From Drosophila pseudoobscura (Eukaryota; Arthropoda; Insecta; Diptera; Drosophilidae): 64,000 nucleotides of DNA. Position 1 is the stretch's first letter. Each line of letters starts with the position of its first letter. Made by a program: the position numbers and the translations under genes. Shown here piece by piece: positions 37,601 to 51,380 of the stretch. Under the pieces are notes generated by a model that searched no databases, was not told the DNA's origin, and worked only from the letters and a program-made list of their open reading frames with translations. The stretch spans positions 29,698,001-29,762,000 of the forward strand of contig NC_046679.1 of the NCBI RefSeq assembly GCF_009870125.1, read 5' to 3'.

Positions 37601-39889
37601 CTGTCTGTCGCCTCCGAAAATGCCTGGGACTGGACGCCGCACCGCGCCGCGCCGCTCCGGCCTGCACGAATATGAAATGTTTACATTTCCCCGTCGCCAT
37701 ATGCCATGTCACACACAACTGGGGATATTCGTCGAGCCATTAAGACCAGGGGATACCCTTTAAGTGGGTTTGGGGGTTTAGGGAAATCAAGAGCAAATTT
37801 TGGAAGGGAAAGGAATCCCTATCTTTGAGAATTCGGTTTGATTGAGAATCCTTAAAATATTTATATCTTTATTCGTTTTAAAACCGTATAAGGTCTTAGA
37901 TTCTTGTGAAACTTAATAGATACGTAGATCTTGATATTATATACACCTTTAGCAAATATAAAAGATCTATCTTATAAATTGTGGGCCTTATAAACATTTT
38001 ATTCCACAGGGAAACCAAAAAATATTATACAAAATGATTCCTAATGAAGATAAAAATGGTTTACCATAGAAGACACAATTATTCCCATAATTTCTAAGAA
38101 TTTCGCTATATTTCGGGGAAAATATAGGGAAATATTGTATATGTACTGCCATTTCCTCTGTAAGAACTATGCGATTACTATAAAACTCTACACATAGGTA
38201 AATCATGGTATTATAGTTACACCTAGCAAAAACGAGCCCCATCGCTCTATATCTTTGGACTCTACAAAACTTTTCTTTGCATACCAAAATGATACAGTGC
38301 GAAAAAAATTATCCAAAACTACCTCTACATGTTATATATGTGACTCTGCCATTTACTTTCATAGAAACAGTAGAACATTCATAGATCATATGATAGTCTT
38401 GAAGATGGGATCACCTTCAAAAACCATATACCCTCTGCTCTCACTCGCTCTCTCTCTCCGAAAAGAAATCGCAGGAATACAAAAATCTCAACTTAATTAA
38501 ATGAAAAAATCTTCTTTTTTTTCTTTTTAAAGCGATCTTGTTGAGGCCTTCTCCATGTCGCTCCTCAGTCCTCGTCGTCGTCGTCGTCGCTCCTGTCGCC
38601 TTGCGTGTCAAGTGAACATCATGCGTAGCGCAGAGTTTTATCCCCCTTCTACGAGATCCATGCCGTTGCCTCCCCTTCTCTCCCCCTCTCTCTCTCTCTC
38701 TCTGTGGGGCAACAACTGCTTACATGTTACACCAATTTTTAGTCTGGAAATCCTTGTCTGGTCTTAATATGATTTAGTAGCCGCATGCATGGCTTGACAA
38801 GTGTCCATTTGAATACTCATTGGCTCAACAAGCAGCCAGTACCAGCCACAGTCTGGGGACCTGGCTCCTGAGATCTAACCCAGGATCCCCTTTCCGTGCC
38901 CCGTTCTGCAGGTGCCCCCCCCCCACCAACTAACCATTGATTTGTGTGTAATTTAATGAAATTTACATAATATTTTGTTTTTAATGAGGCCTAAGGTGAT
39001 GTTTAAATGCTTTGACTTGGCTTAGTCGGTAGTCGCGACGGTAGTCTGGACTAAAGTCCGGTTGTGGCTTAAGTTACCGTCTTGCTAGGCGCCGACGGGA
39101 CGACGGGGACCACGACTACCAGTTTTTTTAGTTGCACAAACATTTTTTGTGGACTTTGTGCCCGCGACCTGCCGCAAAAAGCCTCCTTTAATTGTCTGAC
39201 AAATTGGCCGCAACTTAATTAAAGGGCGATAACAACGGTATTTGGCTCTGATTTCTGGTCCCTGGTCCCTGGTCCTGGCTCTCCATCTCCATTCTGGGCT
39301 AATTAAGTCACTTTGTGCAACGCTATCAGGAAGCTGCCTGGCACACACATATTTCATGATGACTGGGTGATGACTTGAGGCCGAGGGTCTGTTGTCTGTG
39401 CTGGGCTCTGGGCTACCACTTGGAGTGTCGTGTGTCGGGGCCAATCAAAAACCGAAACAGAAACAGACAAACACCTTTGCAAAATGCACTCGGCGCACTG
39501 ATAACTGGCCAACGCCTCTCTCTGACGTGGTCTCTGATTTGTTTTCGGATCCCTTCTGACAGCGAGAGAGAAGAGTCCCTCTTGCCCGTTAATAAGCGTA
39601 GATTATTTATGTTTATTAACCCTTAACATGTTTACATTTTGTAAAACGAGACTCTTAATGTGAACTTTATCGGCGGCTAAGGCAATGGCCTGGTGCAGCA
39701 CGGGGTCTTTGAAGCTGTCCAATGCTGTACAAGAACAAGATTTACTTGAAATATGGGATCTTAAAGTATACGTTCAGAGTACCTTGAAGAGCTACAGAGG
39801 TATAACCACTATAGATCTATAATAGAATAGCATTAAAGCCTTTAAATACCCTGCGGTTAAGGCATGGAATGTGTCACAAAACTATTTCT
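34611..39889. other. Non-coding DNA
   Basis: The left part (to about 35330) is AT-rich and has ATTTAAATTTA-type simple stretches around 34950-35080. The rest is ordinary unique DNA with CT/GA tracts at about 36139-36152 and 37363-37379. (TCG)n lies at 38572-38588. No gene recognised. Confidence 0.4.
38572..38588. repeat. (TCG)n triplet repeat
   Basis: Perfect triplet run. One of the chance reading frames crossing it encodes poly-Arg. Confidence 0.8.
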
Positions 39890-40420
39890 AGTCTATTAAA
39901 TATTATAATTGTATAATTAAAAGGTTTAACGATTATTTATCGATAAAGGCATCAAGTTATCGATTATTTGTATATATTTTAAAGCGATATTTTTAACAAG
40001 TGGAGTAGATTTAGATATTTTAAGCCATCTTTTTGATGGTTGATTCAAATTCATAATTTTAATTGTATTTATTATCGATAATAATCATATATCGGTGTAG
40101 TTGTGTTTTTAAATAATCGAAATATAAAAAAATTAAATATCGTATTATTCGAATTAAATTCGTTATTTTATAAAATTATCGAACAAATAATATCAAAAAT
40201 CGATTTATTATCGAAGACAAACATCGAAATAGTTGGTGTAGCCATAAAATAAAAATATTAGTTGATAGATAAATGGCAAATTTATCTCAGAATTCATCGC
40301 GTGTTATCGAACATATAACATTAAACCTGATTTATTATCGAAGGAAAATATCTAAATAGTTTTTATGGCAAATTGATCTCAAAATTCATCGTTTGTGCGA
40401 GTTGATGATTAACTCTATAT
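39890..40420. repeat. ATCGAT/TTATCGA-rich degenerate repeats
   Basis: TTATCGA or ATCGAT occurs more than ten times in this AT-rich block. The phrases TTTATTATCGAAG (about 40204 and 40331) and GGCAAATTNATCTCANAATTCATCG (about 40275 and 40367) are duplicated in the same order, with offsets of 127 and 92 bp. It resembles the 2.0-2.7 kb array in its CGATA content but not in its unit sequence. Confidence 0.65.
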
Positions 40421-42945
40421 ATTATTTCAATATGGTATATATTTATCATTTTTCAATTAGTTTATTGAGCTTCCTAGATATTTTTAATACTTAACACCTG
40501 ATTTTTAACATCAGAAATATGATTAAATAAGTAAATATTATCATTTATGATAATAATATCACACCATAAGCAGCCATTACTCCTACAAATTATGGGAAAA
40601 AATACACCATAATATTCTGTTAATACAAAAAAATAAAATCTGCTAAAAATGCTCCATAAATCCATCTAAAATTTCACAAAAATTGATCTAATATCCAGTT
40701 TCCTTCCATCTTTTCATCTACAGCGCATTCAAGGACCCACTATACCCCAGACAGGAAAGGGTCCCTCGATAAGGTCCAATCGCTTTAGCTGCCTTTGCGC
40801 TGTCCACCGCTTGAACCGCTCCTCCAAAACCAACAAAAAACAAAAAAAAAAAAAATAATAAATAAATATAAAGAACCATTGATTTGACGGGCGGCGCTCC
40901 TCTGGCAGTTTTTAATGATGCTTTTTGGTGGGACAGGGGCTGGCGCCCGCTCTCCCTCTCTCAATCTCTCTCTTTCTCTTCGGGTTAATGCATTTTTCTT
41001 CTCCTTACATGATCATACGCGTTTATCTTTCGCAGAGACCCGGTTTTGGGGTTTTGTTTTTTTTTGTTGCTGCTTTGGCACTCATTTAATAAGTTCTGTT
41101 CGGGCTAAGAGATTACATGAACCTGCAGTGTTCTCAATCGCAATCATATTTTTTTGCAGCCCAAGAAGGTCCTCTTTTATTTGTATCTCTTGGAGGTATG
41201 CCTTGGAGGAGCCCTTGTCTGTCGCCCTGTTTTTTTCCTGCTTTTTCTTTGAGTTGGGTCTTCATTCGTTGTGTGTCGCCCGAGTATCGTGTGACATATC
41301 GAGTGTGAAGTGTCAATTTGAATTTATTGATAACGCACTGAGGTCGTGTATCGTCCAGTCTCCGGTCTCCGGTCTTCGGTCTCCAGTGCTCTCCTCAATT
41401 ACAGGCGCATAAATTCTGTGGCCAAGTGCTTGGCCATTGCGCTGGGAATTTATGAAACGTTGATTTGCAATTGCAATCAGCAGCAGCCGCAGCCAGCGCT
41501 CTCTCTGGCTCTCCACAGGGGGCAGAATATGCCCATAAAAGTGTCGCTCGTCGCTCATCAACATATCTCTCTCTTTTCTTAACGCAAATTGTTATTTATC
41601 ACGAGGTACTCTATGCACACTTATTTTTTTTTTTGGATGGAATGATGGTGGCCTCTAATCAATTTTCATATGTCTAAATCAATGATTAAGAATGTCTGCT
41701 GGCCACAAAAAAAAAACAACGACATGTCTGGCTCTGGTTCGGGCTCGGGGTCTGGCTATGTCGCTGGTGATATTGACAACAATTCGATGCGGACAGGAAA
41801 CATCTTGTAAAACTAGCAAAAGGTACATGTTGTGAACATGAAAGGGCTCCACTCCACAGATCTACAGCTCCAGACAGGAACAGGGGTCCCGCCTCGTCTC
41901 TCTCTCTCTCTCTCTCTTTCTTATCGTTGGCGTCCGCAACAATGAGAGCAACAACATTATAATGGACAAGGGACCAAAACCGTACCAAAATCCAAAACTA
42001 AAACCAAAAAAAAGAAAGAAAAAAAAAGAATCCATACCAACGCCACACGCGCGACGATCGATCCACAGAGCACTCGGTCGTCCTCCTCCGGCCGCCACAC
42101 TCCCCAAACGGACCCTGACTTTGGACACGCTGTGCACCGGCCCCGATAAATAAAAGCGGCGCTGGCCCAGGGCCCAGGGCTAAAGGCCCCACGATCCAGG
42201 CGACAATGAAACGTCTATTTTACCCCCGCACCGCACAGAATGGTCTCCTCCAGAGACAGACAGACAGACAGACGATCGAGAGACGAGGCGACGCGACGCG
42301 ACGCGGGGCTAATGTACACACGAATGTGTTGCAATTGTCACGCCAAGTGAAGTTACAAATTTATGAATGCCAAAAAGGCTCTGCCCCAATCCTTCTCTCT
42401 CTCTCTCTCTCTGTGCGCGTTTCTTTGCTTGGGGTATATCTGTGTGGCACACGGCACGCGGCAAGACACAAAAACCCATAAATATGTTAAGAGTCAAAGT
42501 CAAAAAGTATGCCTGCTTTTGCTCTGCTCTGCTGTGCTCTGCTGTGCGGTCGTCGTTCGGATCTCTCTGGCCAAAAAGGATGTAAAAAAAAGAACGTGGC
42601 CAACTTTCTCATTAAGGTTAAAAAAAGAGTTCAATTCGTTGCGTCGAGAGGGAAGGTCATGGTCCTCCAGAGAGTTCGTGGCAAATCAGTTTTAAAGTTG
42701 AGCTAAAAAAGGAACCATGGCACAAAAGGGAAGAATTTATTTTGTACAGGCCCAGTAGGACGGAAGTGGTGCTTTAAATGGAACTTGGGATGTGAATGGA
42801 AGGTAATAGAAATAGTATTCAGGGGGTATTTTATTTCTTTTTATATCTTTGGATGGTTACAAGCAACGACTGTACCATCTAGTGGCCCTTTCCATATCCA
42901 GTTGATGATCCCAGGCCGAAACGCAGTCGCCTCAAAGCCCAACCG
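40421..42945. other. Non-coding DNA with CT/GA microsatellites
   Basis: (CT)n tracts lie at about 41899-41919 and 42391-42412, and (CAGA)n at about 42255-42275. Reading frames here overlap on both strands and contain no recognised domain. Confidence 0.4.
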
Positions 42946-42970
42946 ACCGAGGGGCGCTGTTGCATGACGC
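42946..42970 (-). repeat. Dispersed 25-bp motif, copy D
   Basis: On the minus strand GCGTCATGCAACAGCGCCCC followed by TCGGT. It has one change inside the core (GCAACAG for GCAGCAG). About 60 bases to the left is GGCCACTAGATGG on the minus strand (42875-42887). Confidence 0.75.
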
Positions 42971-43079
42971 GATATTGTGTGTAATCGAAGAGATTTCCAT
43001 GGATTTACCCTAGAGGATTATTTAAATGATGGATGGATAATGGAAAACGCTTCTTAAGGAAATCTAAGTATGATTTAAA

Positions 43080-43425
43080 CACTATTCGTGAATGTTTAAT
43101 TAATAAAAAAGTAATAATTAAGAGAAAACAATAATAATTAAAATAGTAACAATAATAAATAAAAATAATAATTTTAACAAAAAAATAATAATAATAACAA
43201 AAAAGTAATATTACAAATAAATAAAAATAATAAAAAAATTAAAAATAATAAACAAAATTATTAATAATAAATATTTAAAAAATGATAATAATAATGCAAC
43301 TAAATTAATAATAAATAAAAATAAAAATGATACAAAAAAAAATAATAATAACAAATTAAATAATAATGCAAATTATGATAATAATAATACTATAAATAAC
43401 AAATAAATAATGTAGACGACTATTT
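43080..43425. repeat. AATAAT-rich simple sequence block
   Basis: Interrupted AAT/AAAT repeats with very low C content cover about 340 bases. Confidence 0.8.
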
Positions 43426-46370
43426 ATTGGATTAATATATTATGTATCTTTAATGGTTAAATTTCAAAACACAAACTCTGTCAAGAAATCCAAAAAGAAT
43501 GCTGTAGAGAATTTCCAAAAGAACAAAATTAATTAAGAAATTATTCTGTATAGTATAATTTGATGAATTATAGAGATAAAGATCTCAAAAAGGTATATAA
43601 AGCTAACTAAAGGTTTATTTAAGTATCTTTAGGTAACGAATCCATACAATCTTCGATATATGTATATTGCCCAGCCTTTGCGATGACCGATACATAAAGA
43701 CAGAGAAAGAATATACCCTGTAGAAATAGCGCCCCTGGGATTACTATAAACAATTTAAAATAGTTCTGCACCTATACATCTATCGATATTCCCTCCAAAT
43801 ATATATGTTTCCTGGTTTCCTTCATTCCTTAGAAAATCTTAATAGAAGGCTACGTGCCTTTACAGATTGATAGATGTAAAGATCGAGGAATTTATGGATT
43901 TATGCACTTAATTATTTCAAGAAAATTCTTTTATAAATTCAATGGATAGTTCCATATAGCCTTTCAGCCTATTCATCAATCCATTAGTTCTTCTATGAAA
44001 AGATCAATGTCCCTTATCCCACCTCTTTTCCTCAGAATTTATACCTCTATAAAACCATTAACATTTCTAATCTCCTCCTATACCTCTGGAAAACTGTCTC
44101 TCCCTCTACCGCACCCGTACCCTTACAACATTCTAAGACAAACTAAAAACATAATTCAAATGTTGCAAAATTTACCACAACTGTCTGGCAATTTCTTCAT
44201 CTACGGCCAGAGCCCTCCTTCTGGCCAGGAGAGACACAGCCATTTAATAGGCAATTTAAATGAGATAATGCCCAAGTCTGAAGACGAGAGTCTAGAGAGT
44301 CAATGGCCAATTGTAATTAAATTGCAATAAGCAATATGCACGGGAACGAACCTCCGCCAGAGATTAAGGTATCCGATGCTCCAGAGACTCCCATCTGCAC
44401 ACACACACACAGAGAGACAGAGAGACAGAGATGGTCTGTGTCTGCGGCTGGAGCTGCTCCTCATCAATGTGCAGCCCGTCTTTTGGGCCGCAGCATTTCC
44501 AAATGATTTATTGAATTTAAATCACTTGTATTGGCAACAGTCCCGCTGTGAATTTGTGACATTTTCGTAAACGAAAAATGTCAGTTACGATTTTTTATTG
44601 ACTTACAGCAGAGCCAAAGCCCAAAGACAGAAAATGCTGGCGATATGGAGTGAGAGATGAGGCTCTCCATCGGCCCTAGGATCTCCAGTCAGGCCGGCGT
44701 TACGGTACATGGCCAAAAAAAAACGCCATAAACCTGGTTCAAACTACTGTAAAATATAGTTCAGACTCTCATTTGAGGGTTATAAATACCATTTGGTGAC
44801 TGGCCGGGGCTGGCTGAACCATTAATAAAGTTATTAACTCCGAGGCCATGTGTGCCTTGTTAAAAATACATAAAAAATGTTTCGACTGGACTGATCCGAG
44901 TTCAATAAATGCATATAAATGCCCAAATGGATGGTTAGTTTTCAGTACAACATCATGACATTTTTTGGGTTTTTTTTGTGGGGTTCCATTAATTAGAAAG
45001 CCAACTCCAATCCGAGACGATTCCTAATTAGAAATCGACACAAAATGACTTCATTAGAAAACTATAACACGGCTGTTAACATCTTCCAGGCAGCAGGCAG
45101 CATCACCATCTCATGCGGGTATTCCATGAGGCTTAATGATCGACACAACCTTTGGAAAACCTTTTGCTGCTCTGAGATTTAATTATTTTATGGGCGGTTA
45201 CCAATTTTTTTTGGGTATGTCATAAAGTTTATGCGCCCCCTTTTGCCTCATTATCAAACATTCCTTCGGAGACCGTCGCACATAAATCTCTTGTGAGGAA
45301 AATCAAACATATTTATATGACAAGCAAATCACTTAGAGAGAGAGAGAGAGAGACTAGCCCCGAGGCTGCAACACCTTCTACGAGCATATAGTCAGGTCCG
45401 CAGAGTCTGGCAATTGAATTCAATTGGGTTCGGCGCCGTACGGCACGATTCAATTTTTATGATCAATCTCACTTGGCGGCATTCGACATTCGACATTCGG
45501 CGGTTCGGCGTGCCTGAAAATTGGCAAATTAGCCTGGAAAATTGGCCCCCAGGCCGCAGCTTTAAAGGTTTTTCCCTCAACAATTTATTTTAGTTTAAGT
45601 TTTTCCTCTCTCTCTCTCTGTCTCTGTTTTGGAAAATGCAAAGTGGTTATAAAATTAAAAGAAAAATCGTTTCGATTAATATATATTTCCAATCAGTATC
45701 TTTTTTATCTCAATCGAAAGAGTCGGCATCTCTGGCGTCGGCTGGCGACAAAGTGAAAAATTTTAGGCATACGAATGCCCCTAATTAATTGGAAAGAGAG
45801 AGGGAGAGAGGGGCACCTCCTCGCAGTGGTAGCCTTCGTATTAGAGGGAATTTTTTTTGGGGTGCCCTAATGACTTGCTTTGACACATTGGGGGCCTTTG
45901 TCTTAAGAGAAGACTACTCCCCGTCTATGGCAGTCATAAATTCCACGGCAATTATGTCAGTTTATTTGGAGCGAAGCGTATGTTAATTTATGTATGCGTC
46001 TGCGTTCGTGTAGATACTCCTCCTTAAAAGAGAGGCGGAATATCATCGCCAGCTCACAATTAGATGTTGATTTTCGGTATGTAAACAGCAGGTGTTAACA
46101 AAGCCAAACAACCGTCCAAGTTGGCTCCATAAATGTTTTGTTAATAATGCAACTCCCCAAAACGGTTCAACTTCTTCTTTTTTGCCTTTTTACATATGTT
46201 AAATCGAGGCACAGCAGCATGTCCCCTTCAAAGCCGACAACGGCGACGACCTACTAAAGTTCAAAGAAAGTAGCTGCGGGGATGGGTAATCAAAAGAGTT
46301 ATGTTTGAGTGGAAAGGTTCCTTAAGGGGAGATCTAACAGGAAAAATTAAAGAAACAGGTAAAACGAAAG
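43426..46370. other. Non-coding DNA
   Basis: The 12-base AGCGCCCCTGGG at 43728-43739 resembles only the tail of the dispersed motif. A (GA)n tract lies at about 45335-45352. Homopolymer-rich but otherwise ordinary DNA; no gene. Confidence 0.4.
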
Positions 46371-47190
46371 AGAGAGAAGAATGATGGAAAAAATATTTGA
46401 TAAATTCTAGAAAACACACCAGAAAATACTAAAGAAAATATAGGAAATTGTACAACAAATAACAGGGATATAACCAAAAATATTATAAAAATACTAGATA
46501 AAAAATACCATTAATATTTTTTAAAAATACTAGGAACAAATTGGACAAATCTAGGAAACATACCAAAAAAAGGAAGGGAAATACTGGAAAGTACTGCAAA
46601 AAATTCAGAAATATACTAGAAAATAGCATACAATACTAAATAAAATACCATACATATTTTGAAAAATATCCAAAGAAAATTTGAAAATTGCTAGGAATTA
46701 TACAAGAAAATACTAATGCAAATATCGGAGAGTAATACAAAAAATACCAGAAATATAATTTAAAATAGTTGAAAAATACCAAAAATACTAATAGTGTTTT
46801 TGAAAATACCAGCAAAATATTTGAAAAATTCTGCAAAACATACCAGAAAATATTCAAGAAAATATTCGAAAATACTACCACAAGTACTAGAAATATAATT
46901 AAGACAAATATTTGGTAAATTCTAGGACAGATACCAGAAAATACTAAAGAAAATATCTGAAAATTCTTTTTAAAAATACCAGAATATAACTAAAAATACC
47001 AGAAATATACTGGAAAATATCAGAAAAAAATAGGGAAAAATTACCATAAATAATCTGGAAAATTCCAGAATATTACTAAGAAATACCAGAAAATACTGGT
47101 TAAAATACAAAAAAGACTGGAAAATGCCAGAAAAATACTATAAAACTAATGACAAAAAATTCCACAAAAATGTCTTTAAAAAATACTAGC
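46371..47190. repeat. AT-rich array of AAAATACCAGAAATATACTAG-like units
   Basis: The variants AAAATACCAGAAA, ATACTAGAAAAT and AATTCTAGGAAA alternate every 15-30 bases over 800 bases. A-rich on the plus strand. Higher-order periods may exist but were not resolved by eye. Reading frames inside are low-complexity. Confidence 0.7.
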
Positions 47191-50100
47191 CACACATTAC
47201 ACTAAAACTAGAATAACAGTACCCAAATACCATAAAAAAAAAACTGCCCTAGTACTCCTAATTTATTGACTATTGGAAAATCATATTCAAATCTCGAGTA
47301 CATAAAAATCTATAAAAAATTCTTCAGAATATTGTTCTTAAAGTAATTCCAAAGATATCAATCATAAATCATCTGCAATCATTACTTGAGAGTGTCATCA
47401 ATGGATGGTTCTTTCACCAAAAACTAAAAAAATTCGAAGAATAATATGAATATTCAATGAAAAATAAGTTATAAAAATATTCCCAAAAATCGAACCATTT
47501 TCCTTAGAGTAATAATCTCTAAGCCATCCACACATGATCTCCCATCTTAACACCACCCCAAAGCATAATCTCTCTCCCCTTATCTGACCCTCCAGGCATG
47601 CTAATGATATCATTTCAATCATTTAGACAATTTACAAGGCCCTAAACATGTGCAAAATGCTCGAGGGGGAATACTCGTGCCCGCCCTTTATAAGGAGTAC
47701 GATCATTGTCTCCCTTTTGCGGAATGTTCTGGGTGTTGCCACCCAGGCACTTGTCAACGATGGCGCCAAGTGGCAGATGATGAGGATCGTTACGGAATGG
47801 ATATGGTATGGCAGTCTGGGGTGTTGTGCAGAGGGCCCTCCCATGGGGCATGTGCCACAAATGGTTGGATTTATTTGCAATCTAATTAAGTTGTTCCAAA
47901 TGATATGTGACTTGTGTACAACATGTCATACGTTTTGCCACGATTGAAAGTCTTTTCCCCTCTAAAGAAGGGATTTTCCTGGCAGGCAAGGCTTCTGGTT
48001 GAAAAATTACTTCAATTTCTTGGCTTAAAATGATAAATTTCATTTGACCTTGAGATTCATTTTTATTTCCAGAATCTTCCTAAATTTCCCTGCATATTTA
48101 ATTGAGTTATTTTCCCTGCTTTGATTTCACTTTTTTCTTTTGTGTCTACTGTGGACAGGTTTTTCCTGGACCTTGTCCGTGGTCGTCCTTCACACTTGGC
48201 CATCATAAATTATCCTCGTAATGAGACTCAACAGGCGCCGCCGCTGACTGGAACTTCTGTGGCTGTGGCCACATTCGAATTGCATTTAAAATACATTTAA
48301 AAAAGCATTGCCCCATTTATCATTTTGGTTTATTTATTGCTGGCCGATCCGTTGCGGATACTCCCAGGCTTGGGGCTTCTGATTCTCCTGCTGCTGTTCC
48401 TCCTTTTGCTGTTTGTTTGTCCCGCTCGATGAATAATTGCTACCATCTACGCGGAATGTTATCAGCGGCATAATTAAATAACGCCAGGAGGTGCTCTGCT
48501 CTCGAACGAGAGAGAGAGAGACTTTGTAGATCACTGGAATTAAAGTAACACCTTTCTTGGAGGGGTGTTGCAGGTAGCAGACCCTGAGGATCGCTAGAGC
48601 AGGGTCCCGAGGATCACCTTTAATTACCTGTGATGCTTAGGAGGATCCAAAAACCCCTGTAGATCGCTGATCTCTAGACCTAACACCTTTTTGGCTGATC
48701 AGCAAAGCCCTCCCTCTAGACACCCCATAGATCCGCCTCCATGTTCTTCTAATTGCCATGATCTGGCATTATATTTTTACCCAAATTCAGATGCAAGTCA
48801 AAACAGAAATCAATTAAACGGAACGCAAACAATCGATCAAATGGTTATGCGAGAGCCACAGTGCCCCATCGAGAGATATTGATCGGTTTGCGGTTCGCAT
48901 ACACCTGATGGCATAAAACAAGTCGAAGAGAGATACCACAGGTAGAGAGGGGTGAAGCAGAAGATACAGATACAACTACAGGTAGAAGTCGAGGAGTGTT
49001 TGGGGGAGCGGAGGAACCGCAGAAGATCGGAGCAACTTCCAATTAAACGTCACGCTAAATGAAGCGTAAAATTGCCCGTTGCTGCTGGTCTTGAATGCGG
49101 TTTTTTTACACACACACACCCCAGAAAGAGGCAAAAGATACACCCAAGAAAGAGAGGAATGTCTGCAAATGTGACAGTGTAATAAAAAATCAATTTCACA
49201 ATAAATATCTCTCTCCTGGGGAGAGGAAAAAAAAAACCAGAAATATCTTATCACAGCCACGGCATCGCCAGAGCGTGAAGAGGTACTTAGGATATGAGGA
49301 TAGAAGACGATCGGCATCGGGATCTGGTATGGGATCTGAAAAAGTGTGGTAGCCCCTCGACTGTCAGCGATTGATGTAGCAGCCCTTTATCATTATCACA
49401 TCTGGAACGAACGGGCAGGTACGACTGCGAGTGACAGTCGTCTCGTGTGCCGGCAGCAGGACAAATGCCTAAGCAGCCCGTCAGGGCAGACCAGACCCGA
49501 CCCGACCCTCGCGTCGTAGTGTCTGGCCCAGGAAAAAAAAATATGAGTAAAAGAGATCTACAATGTGGCATGTTGTACGTTGTCGGTTATCTTAAAAACC
49601 TTGTTGTCGTCTTAATTATTGCGTTAATGAGTTTTCGGTTTACTGCTGCTTTTCTTGAACCCGTTTGGCAAACAGCATTTCGTTTCGTGCTATTATCAAT
49701 CAATCGGCGATCGGTCGATCGATCGCTCGATCGCTCGTTCCTCTCGACAGGGAGGACTCTCACTCTGTGTTGCAAGATCATATGCAACGATAAGAGCACA
49801 CACACACGAGTCACAAGTCCAATCTACAATATGTTTTGTGCTATCGCCTTTGCATTGATATTTTTTGTCTGCTTTTATTAAGAACCGATCGATAAGAGAT
49901 CTTACATGGCATGCCGCTTGTCGATCTTAAGGACCGACAGGATACGGCATGTGCTGAGGGGCACACGGGGTATCCACATTTAATTAGCATGTTCAATTAT
50001 TTATACAATGTTTCTACAATGAAATCAATAAACAAATTATCAGGGGAGTGTTCCATTTCATTGCCTCGTTTTTTCTTTTTTGATTAATTGTGGGAGCCAA

Positions 50101-50580
50101 GATTTCCCACTGTGAAAAAGGGTTCCCCCCCCACCCCAACCGAACTCGAGCAGAACCCAAAGACCAACAAAAAAAAGGTCTCTACACCGTTTCGGAGGAG
50201 TGAAAAATTAATGATTTGTTGATTTATGAATTGAGGAATCGGGAGGTCAAGTCAAGTGTAGAATGATAAACGAGGGCGGCCAGACATATAGGGGAAAAGA
50301 TACTCCTCTAGCGAGGGGGCAGAGGGAGTGCGAGTGAATGCCTGTGCGGTCTCACTTGAGAAATTGCTTGGTTGAGTAATTGAGAACAATCATTGATCGG
50401 GGGAGCTAGGGAATGCCCATGATTTGTGGTAGAAACTAAAGGATGGACACCAATAAAAGTTAGTGAATGGAACTGTGATGGGAATATTCTCAAAAATTGG
50501 TTTCTGGATTTTAATTTATTTAAAAATATTCAGGGAATTTTTTAGACAAATATCTTTGGGAAAAATAAATGGCACATCGG
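47191..50580. other. Non-coding DNA
   Basis: No gene seen. The 47.65-47.95 kb stretch is open in several frames on both strands and has more balanced composition, but no frame resembles a known protein. Confidence 0.35.
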
Positions 50581-50900
50581 TTGAAAGGGTATTTTTTGAG
50601 AATTATTGTACTAAGACTACTCCGAGAATATTACGAATTATTGAACTATTGAGAATTATTTAACTGAGAATACTCCAAAAAGAATTACATAATTATTAAA
50701 CTCTTCAGAATCGAATTATTGATAATTATTGACCTGCGAATACCCCAAAAATATTACAGAATTATTGAACTATTGAGAACTGAATTATTGAGAATTATTG
50801 AACTAAGAATAATCCAAGATGTAATATTCTTGGACTATTGAGATCTGAATTATTGAGCATTATTGAACGAAGAATACTCAAAAAATATTACAGAAATTGT
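50581..50900. repeat. Degenerate tandem array, about 53-70 bp unit
   Basis: TACTCC or a variant recurs at 50618, 50671, 50741, 50810 and 50875. It lies between GAGAATTATTGAACTAAGAA and AATATTACAGAATTATTGAA phrases that keep register. About five units. Confidence 0.85.
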
Positions 50901-51380
50901 ATATTTTGCTTAGCACGAATCAAAAGTACTTTTAAAGCATTGAACAGACCTTAAAACATGCCTTAAGGATCCCTTAATAAAATTTTTTTATAGTTTCTCG
51001 AATTTTTTAAATATTTTCCTATTTATAAAGATTGTCAGAACAATATTCCCCACAAAAAAAAAGAAATCTATCAAAAATTCCGTAAAAAATACTTCAAAAA
51101 CTAATCTCCAATATAAAGGCAAAATTTGACGCCCTTTAGTATTTCTTTTTTAAGAAAGTAGCTTCAAAAAAACCCCCCCTTAAAAGCAGGTGTCTCTAGC
51201 GTTCACTTAAACATCCATTAATCCACCATCTATAGGCCACATCTGATTAGCACCTTCAGAAGCAAAACAATCAAAAACAAACCACTATTGAAATAAGATC
51301 AAACACAGATCCAACCCAGAGATTATTAAGACATTCAGAAGCAAAACAATTTGCAGTAAAATGACACTAAAATAAATACC
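50901..51380. other. AT-rich non-coding DNA
   Basis: Nothing supported. A short phrase with TTCAGAAGCAAAACAAT is duplicated at about 51257 and 51335. Confidence 0.4.
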
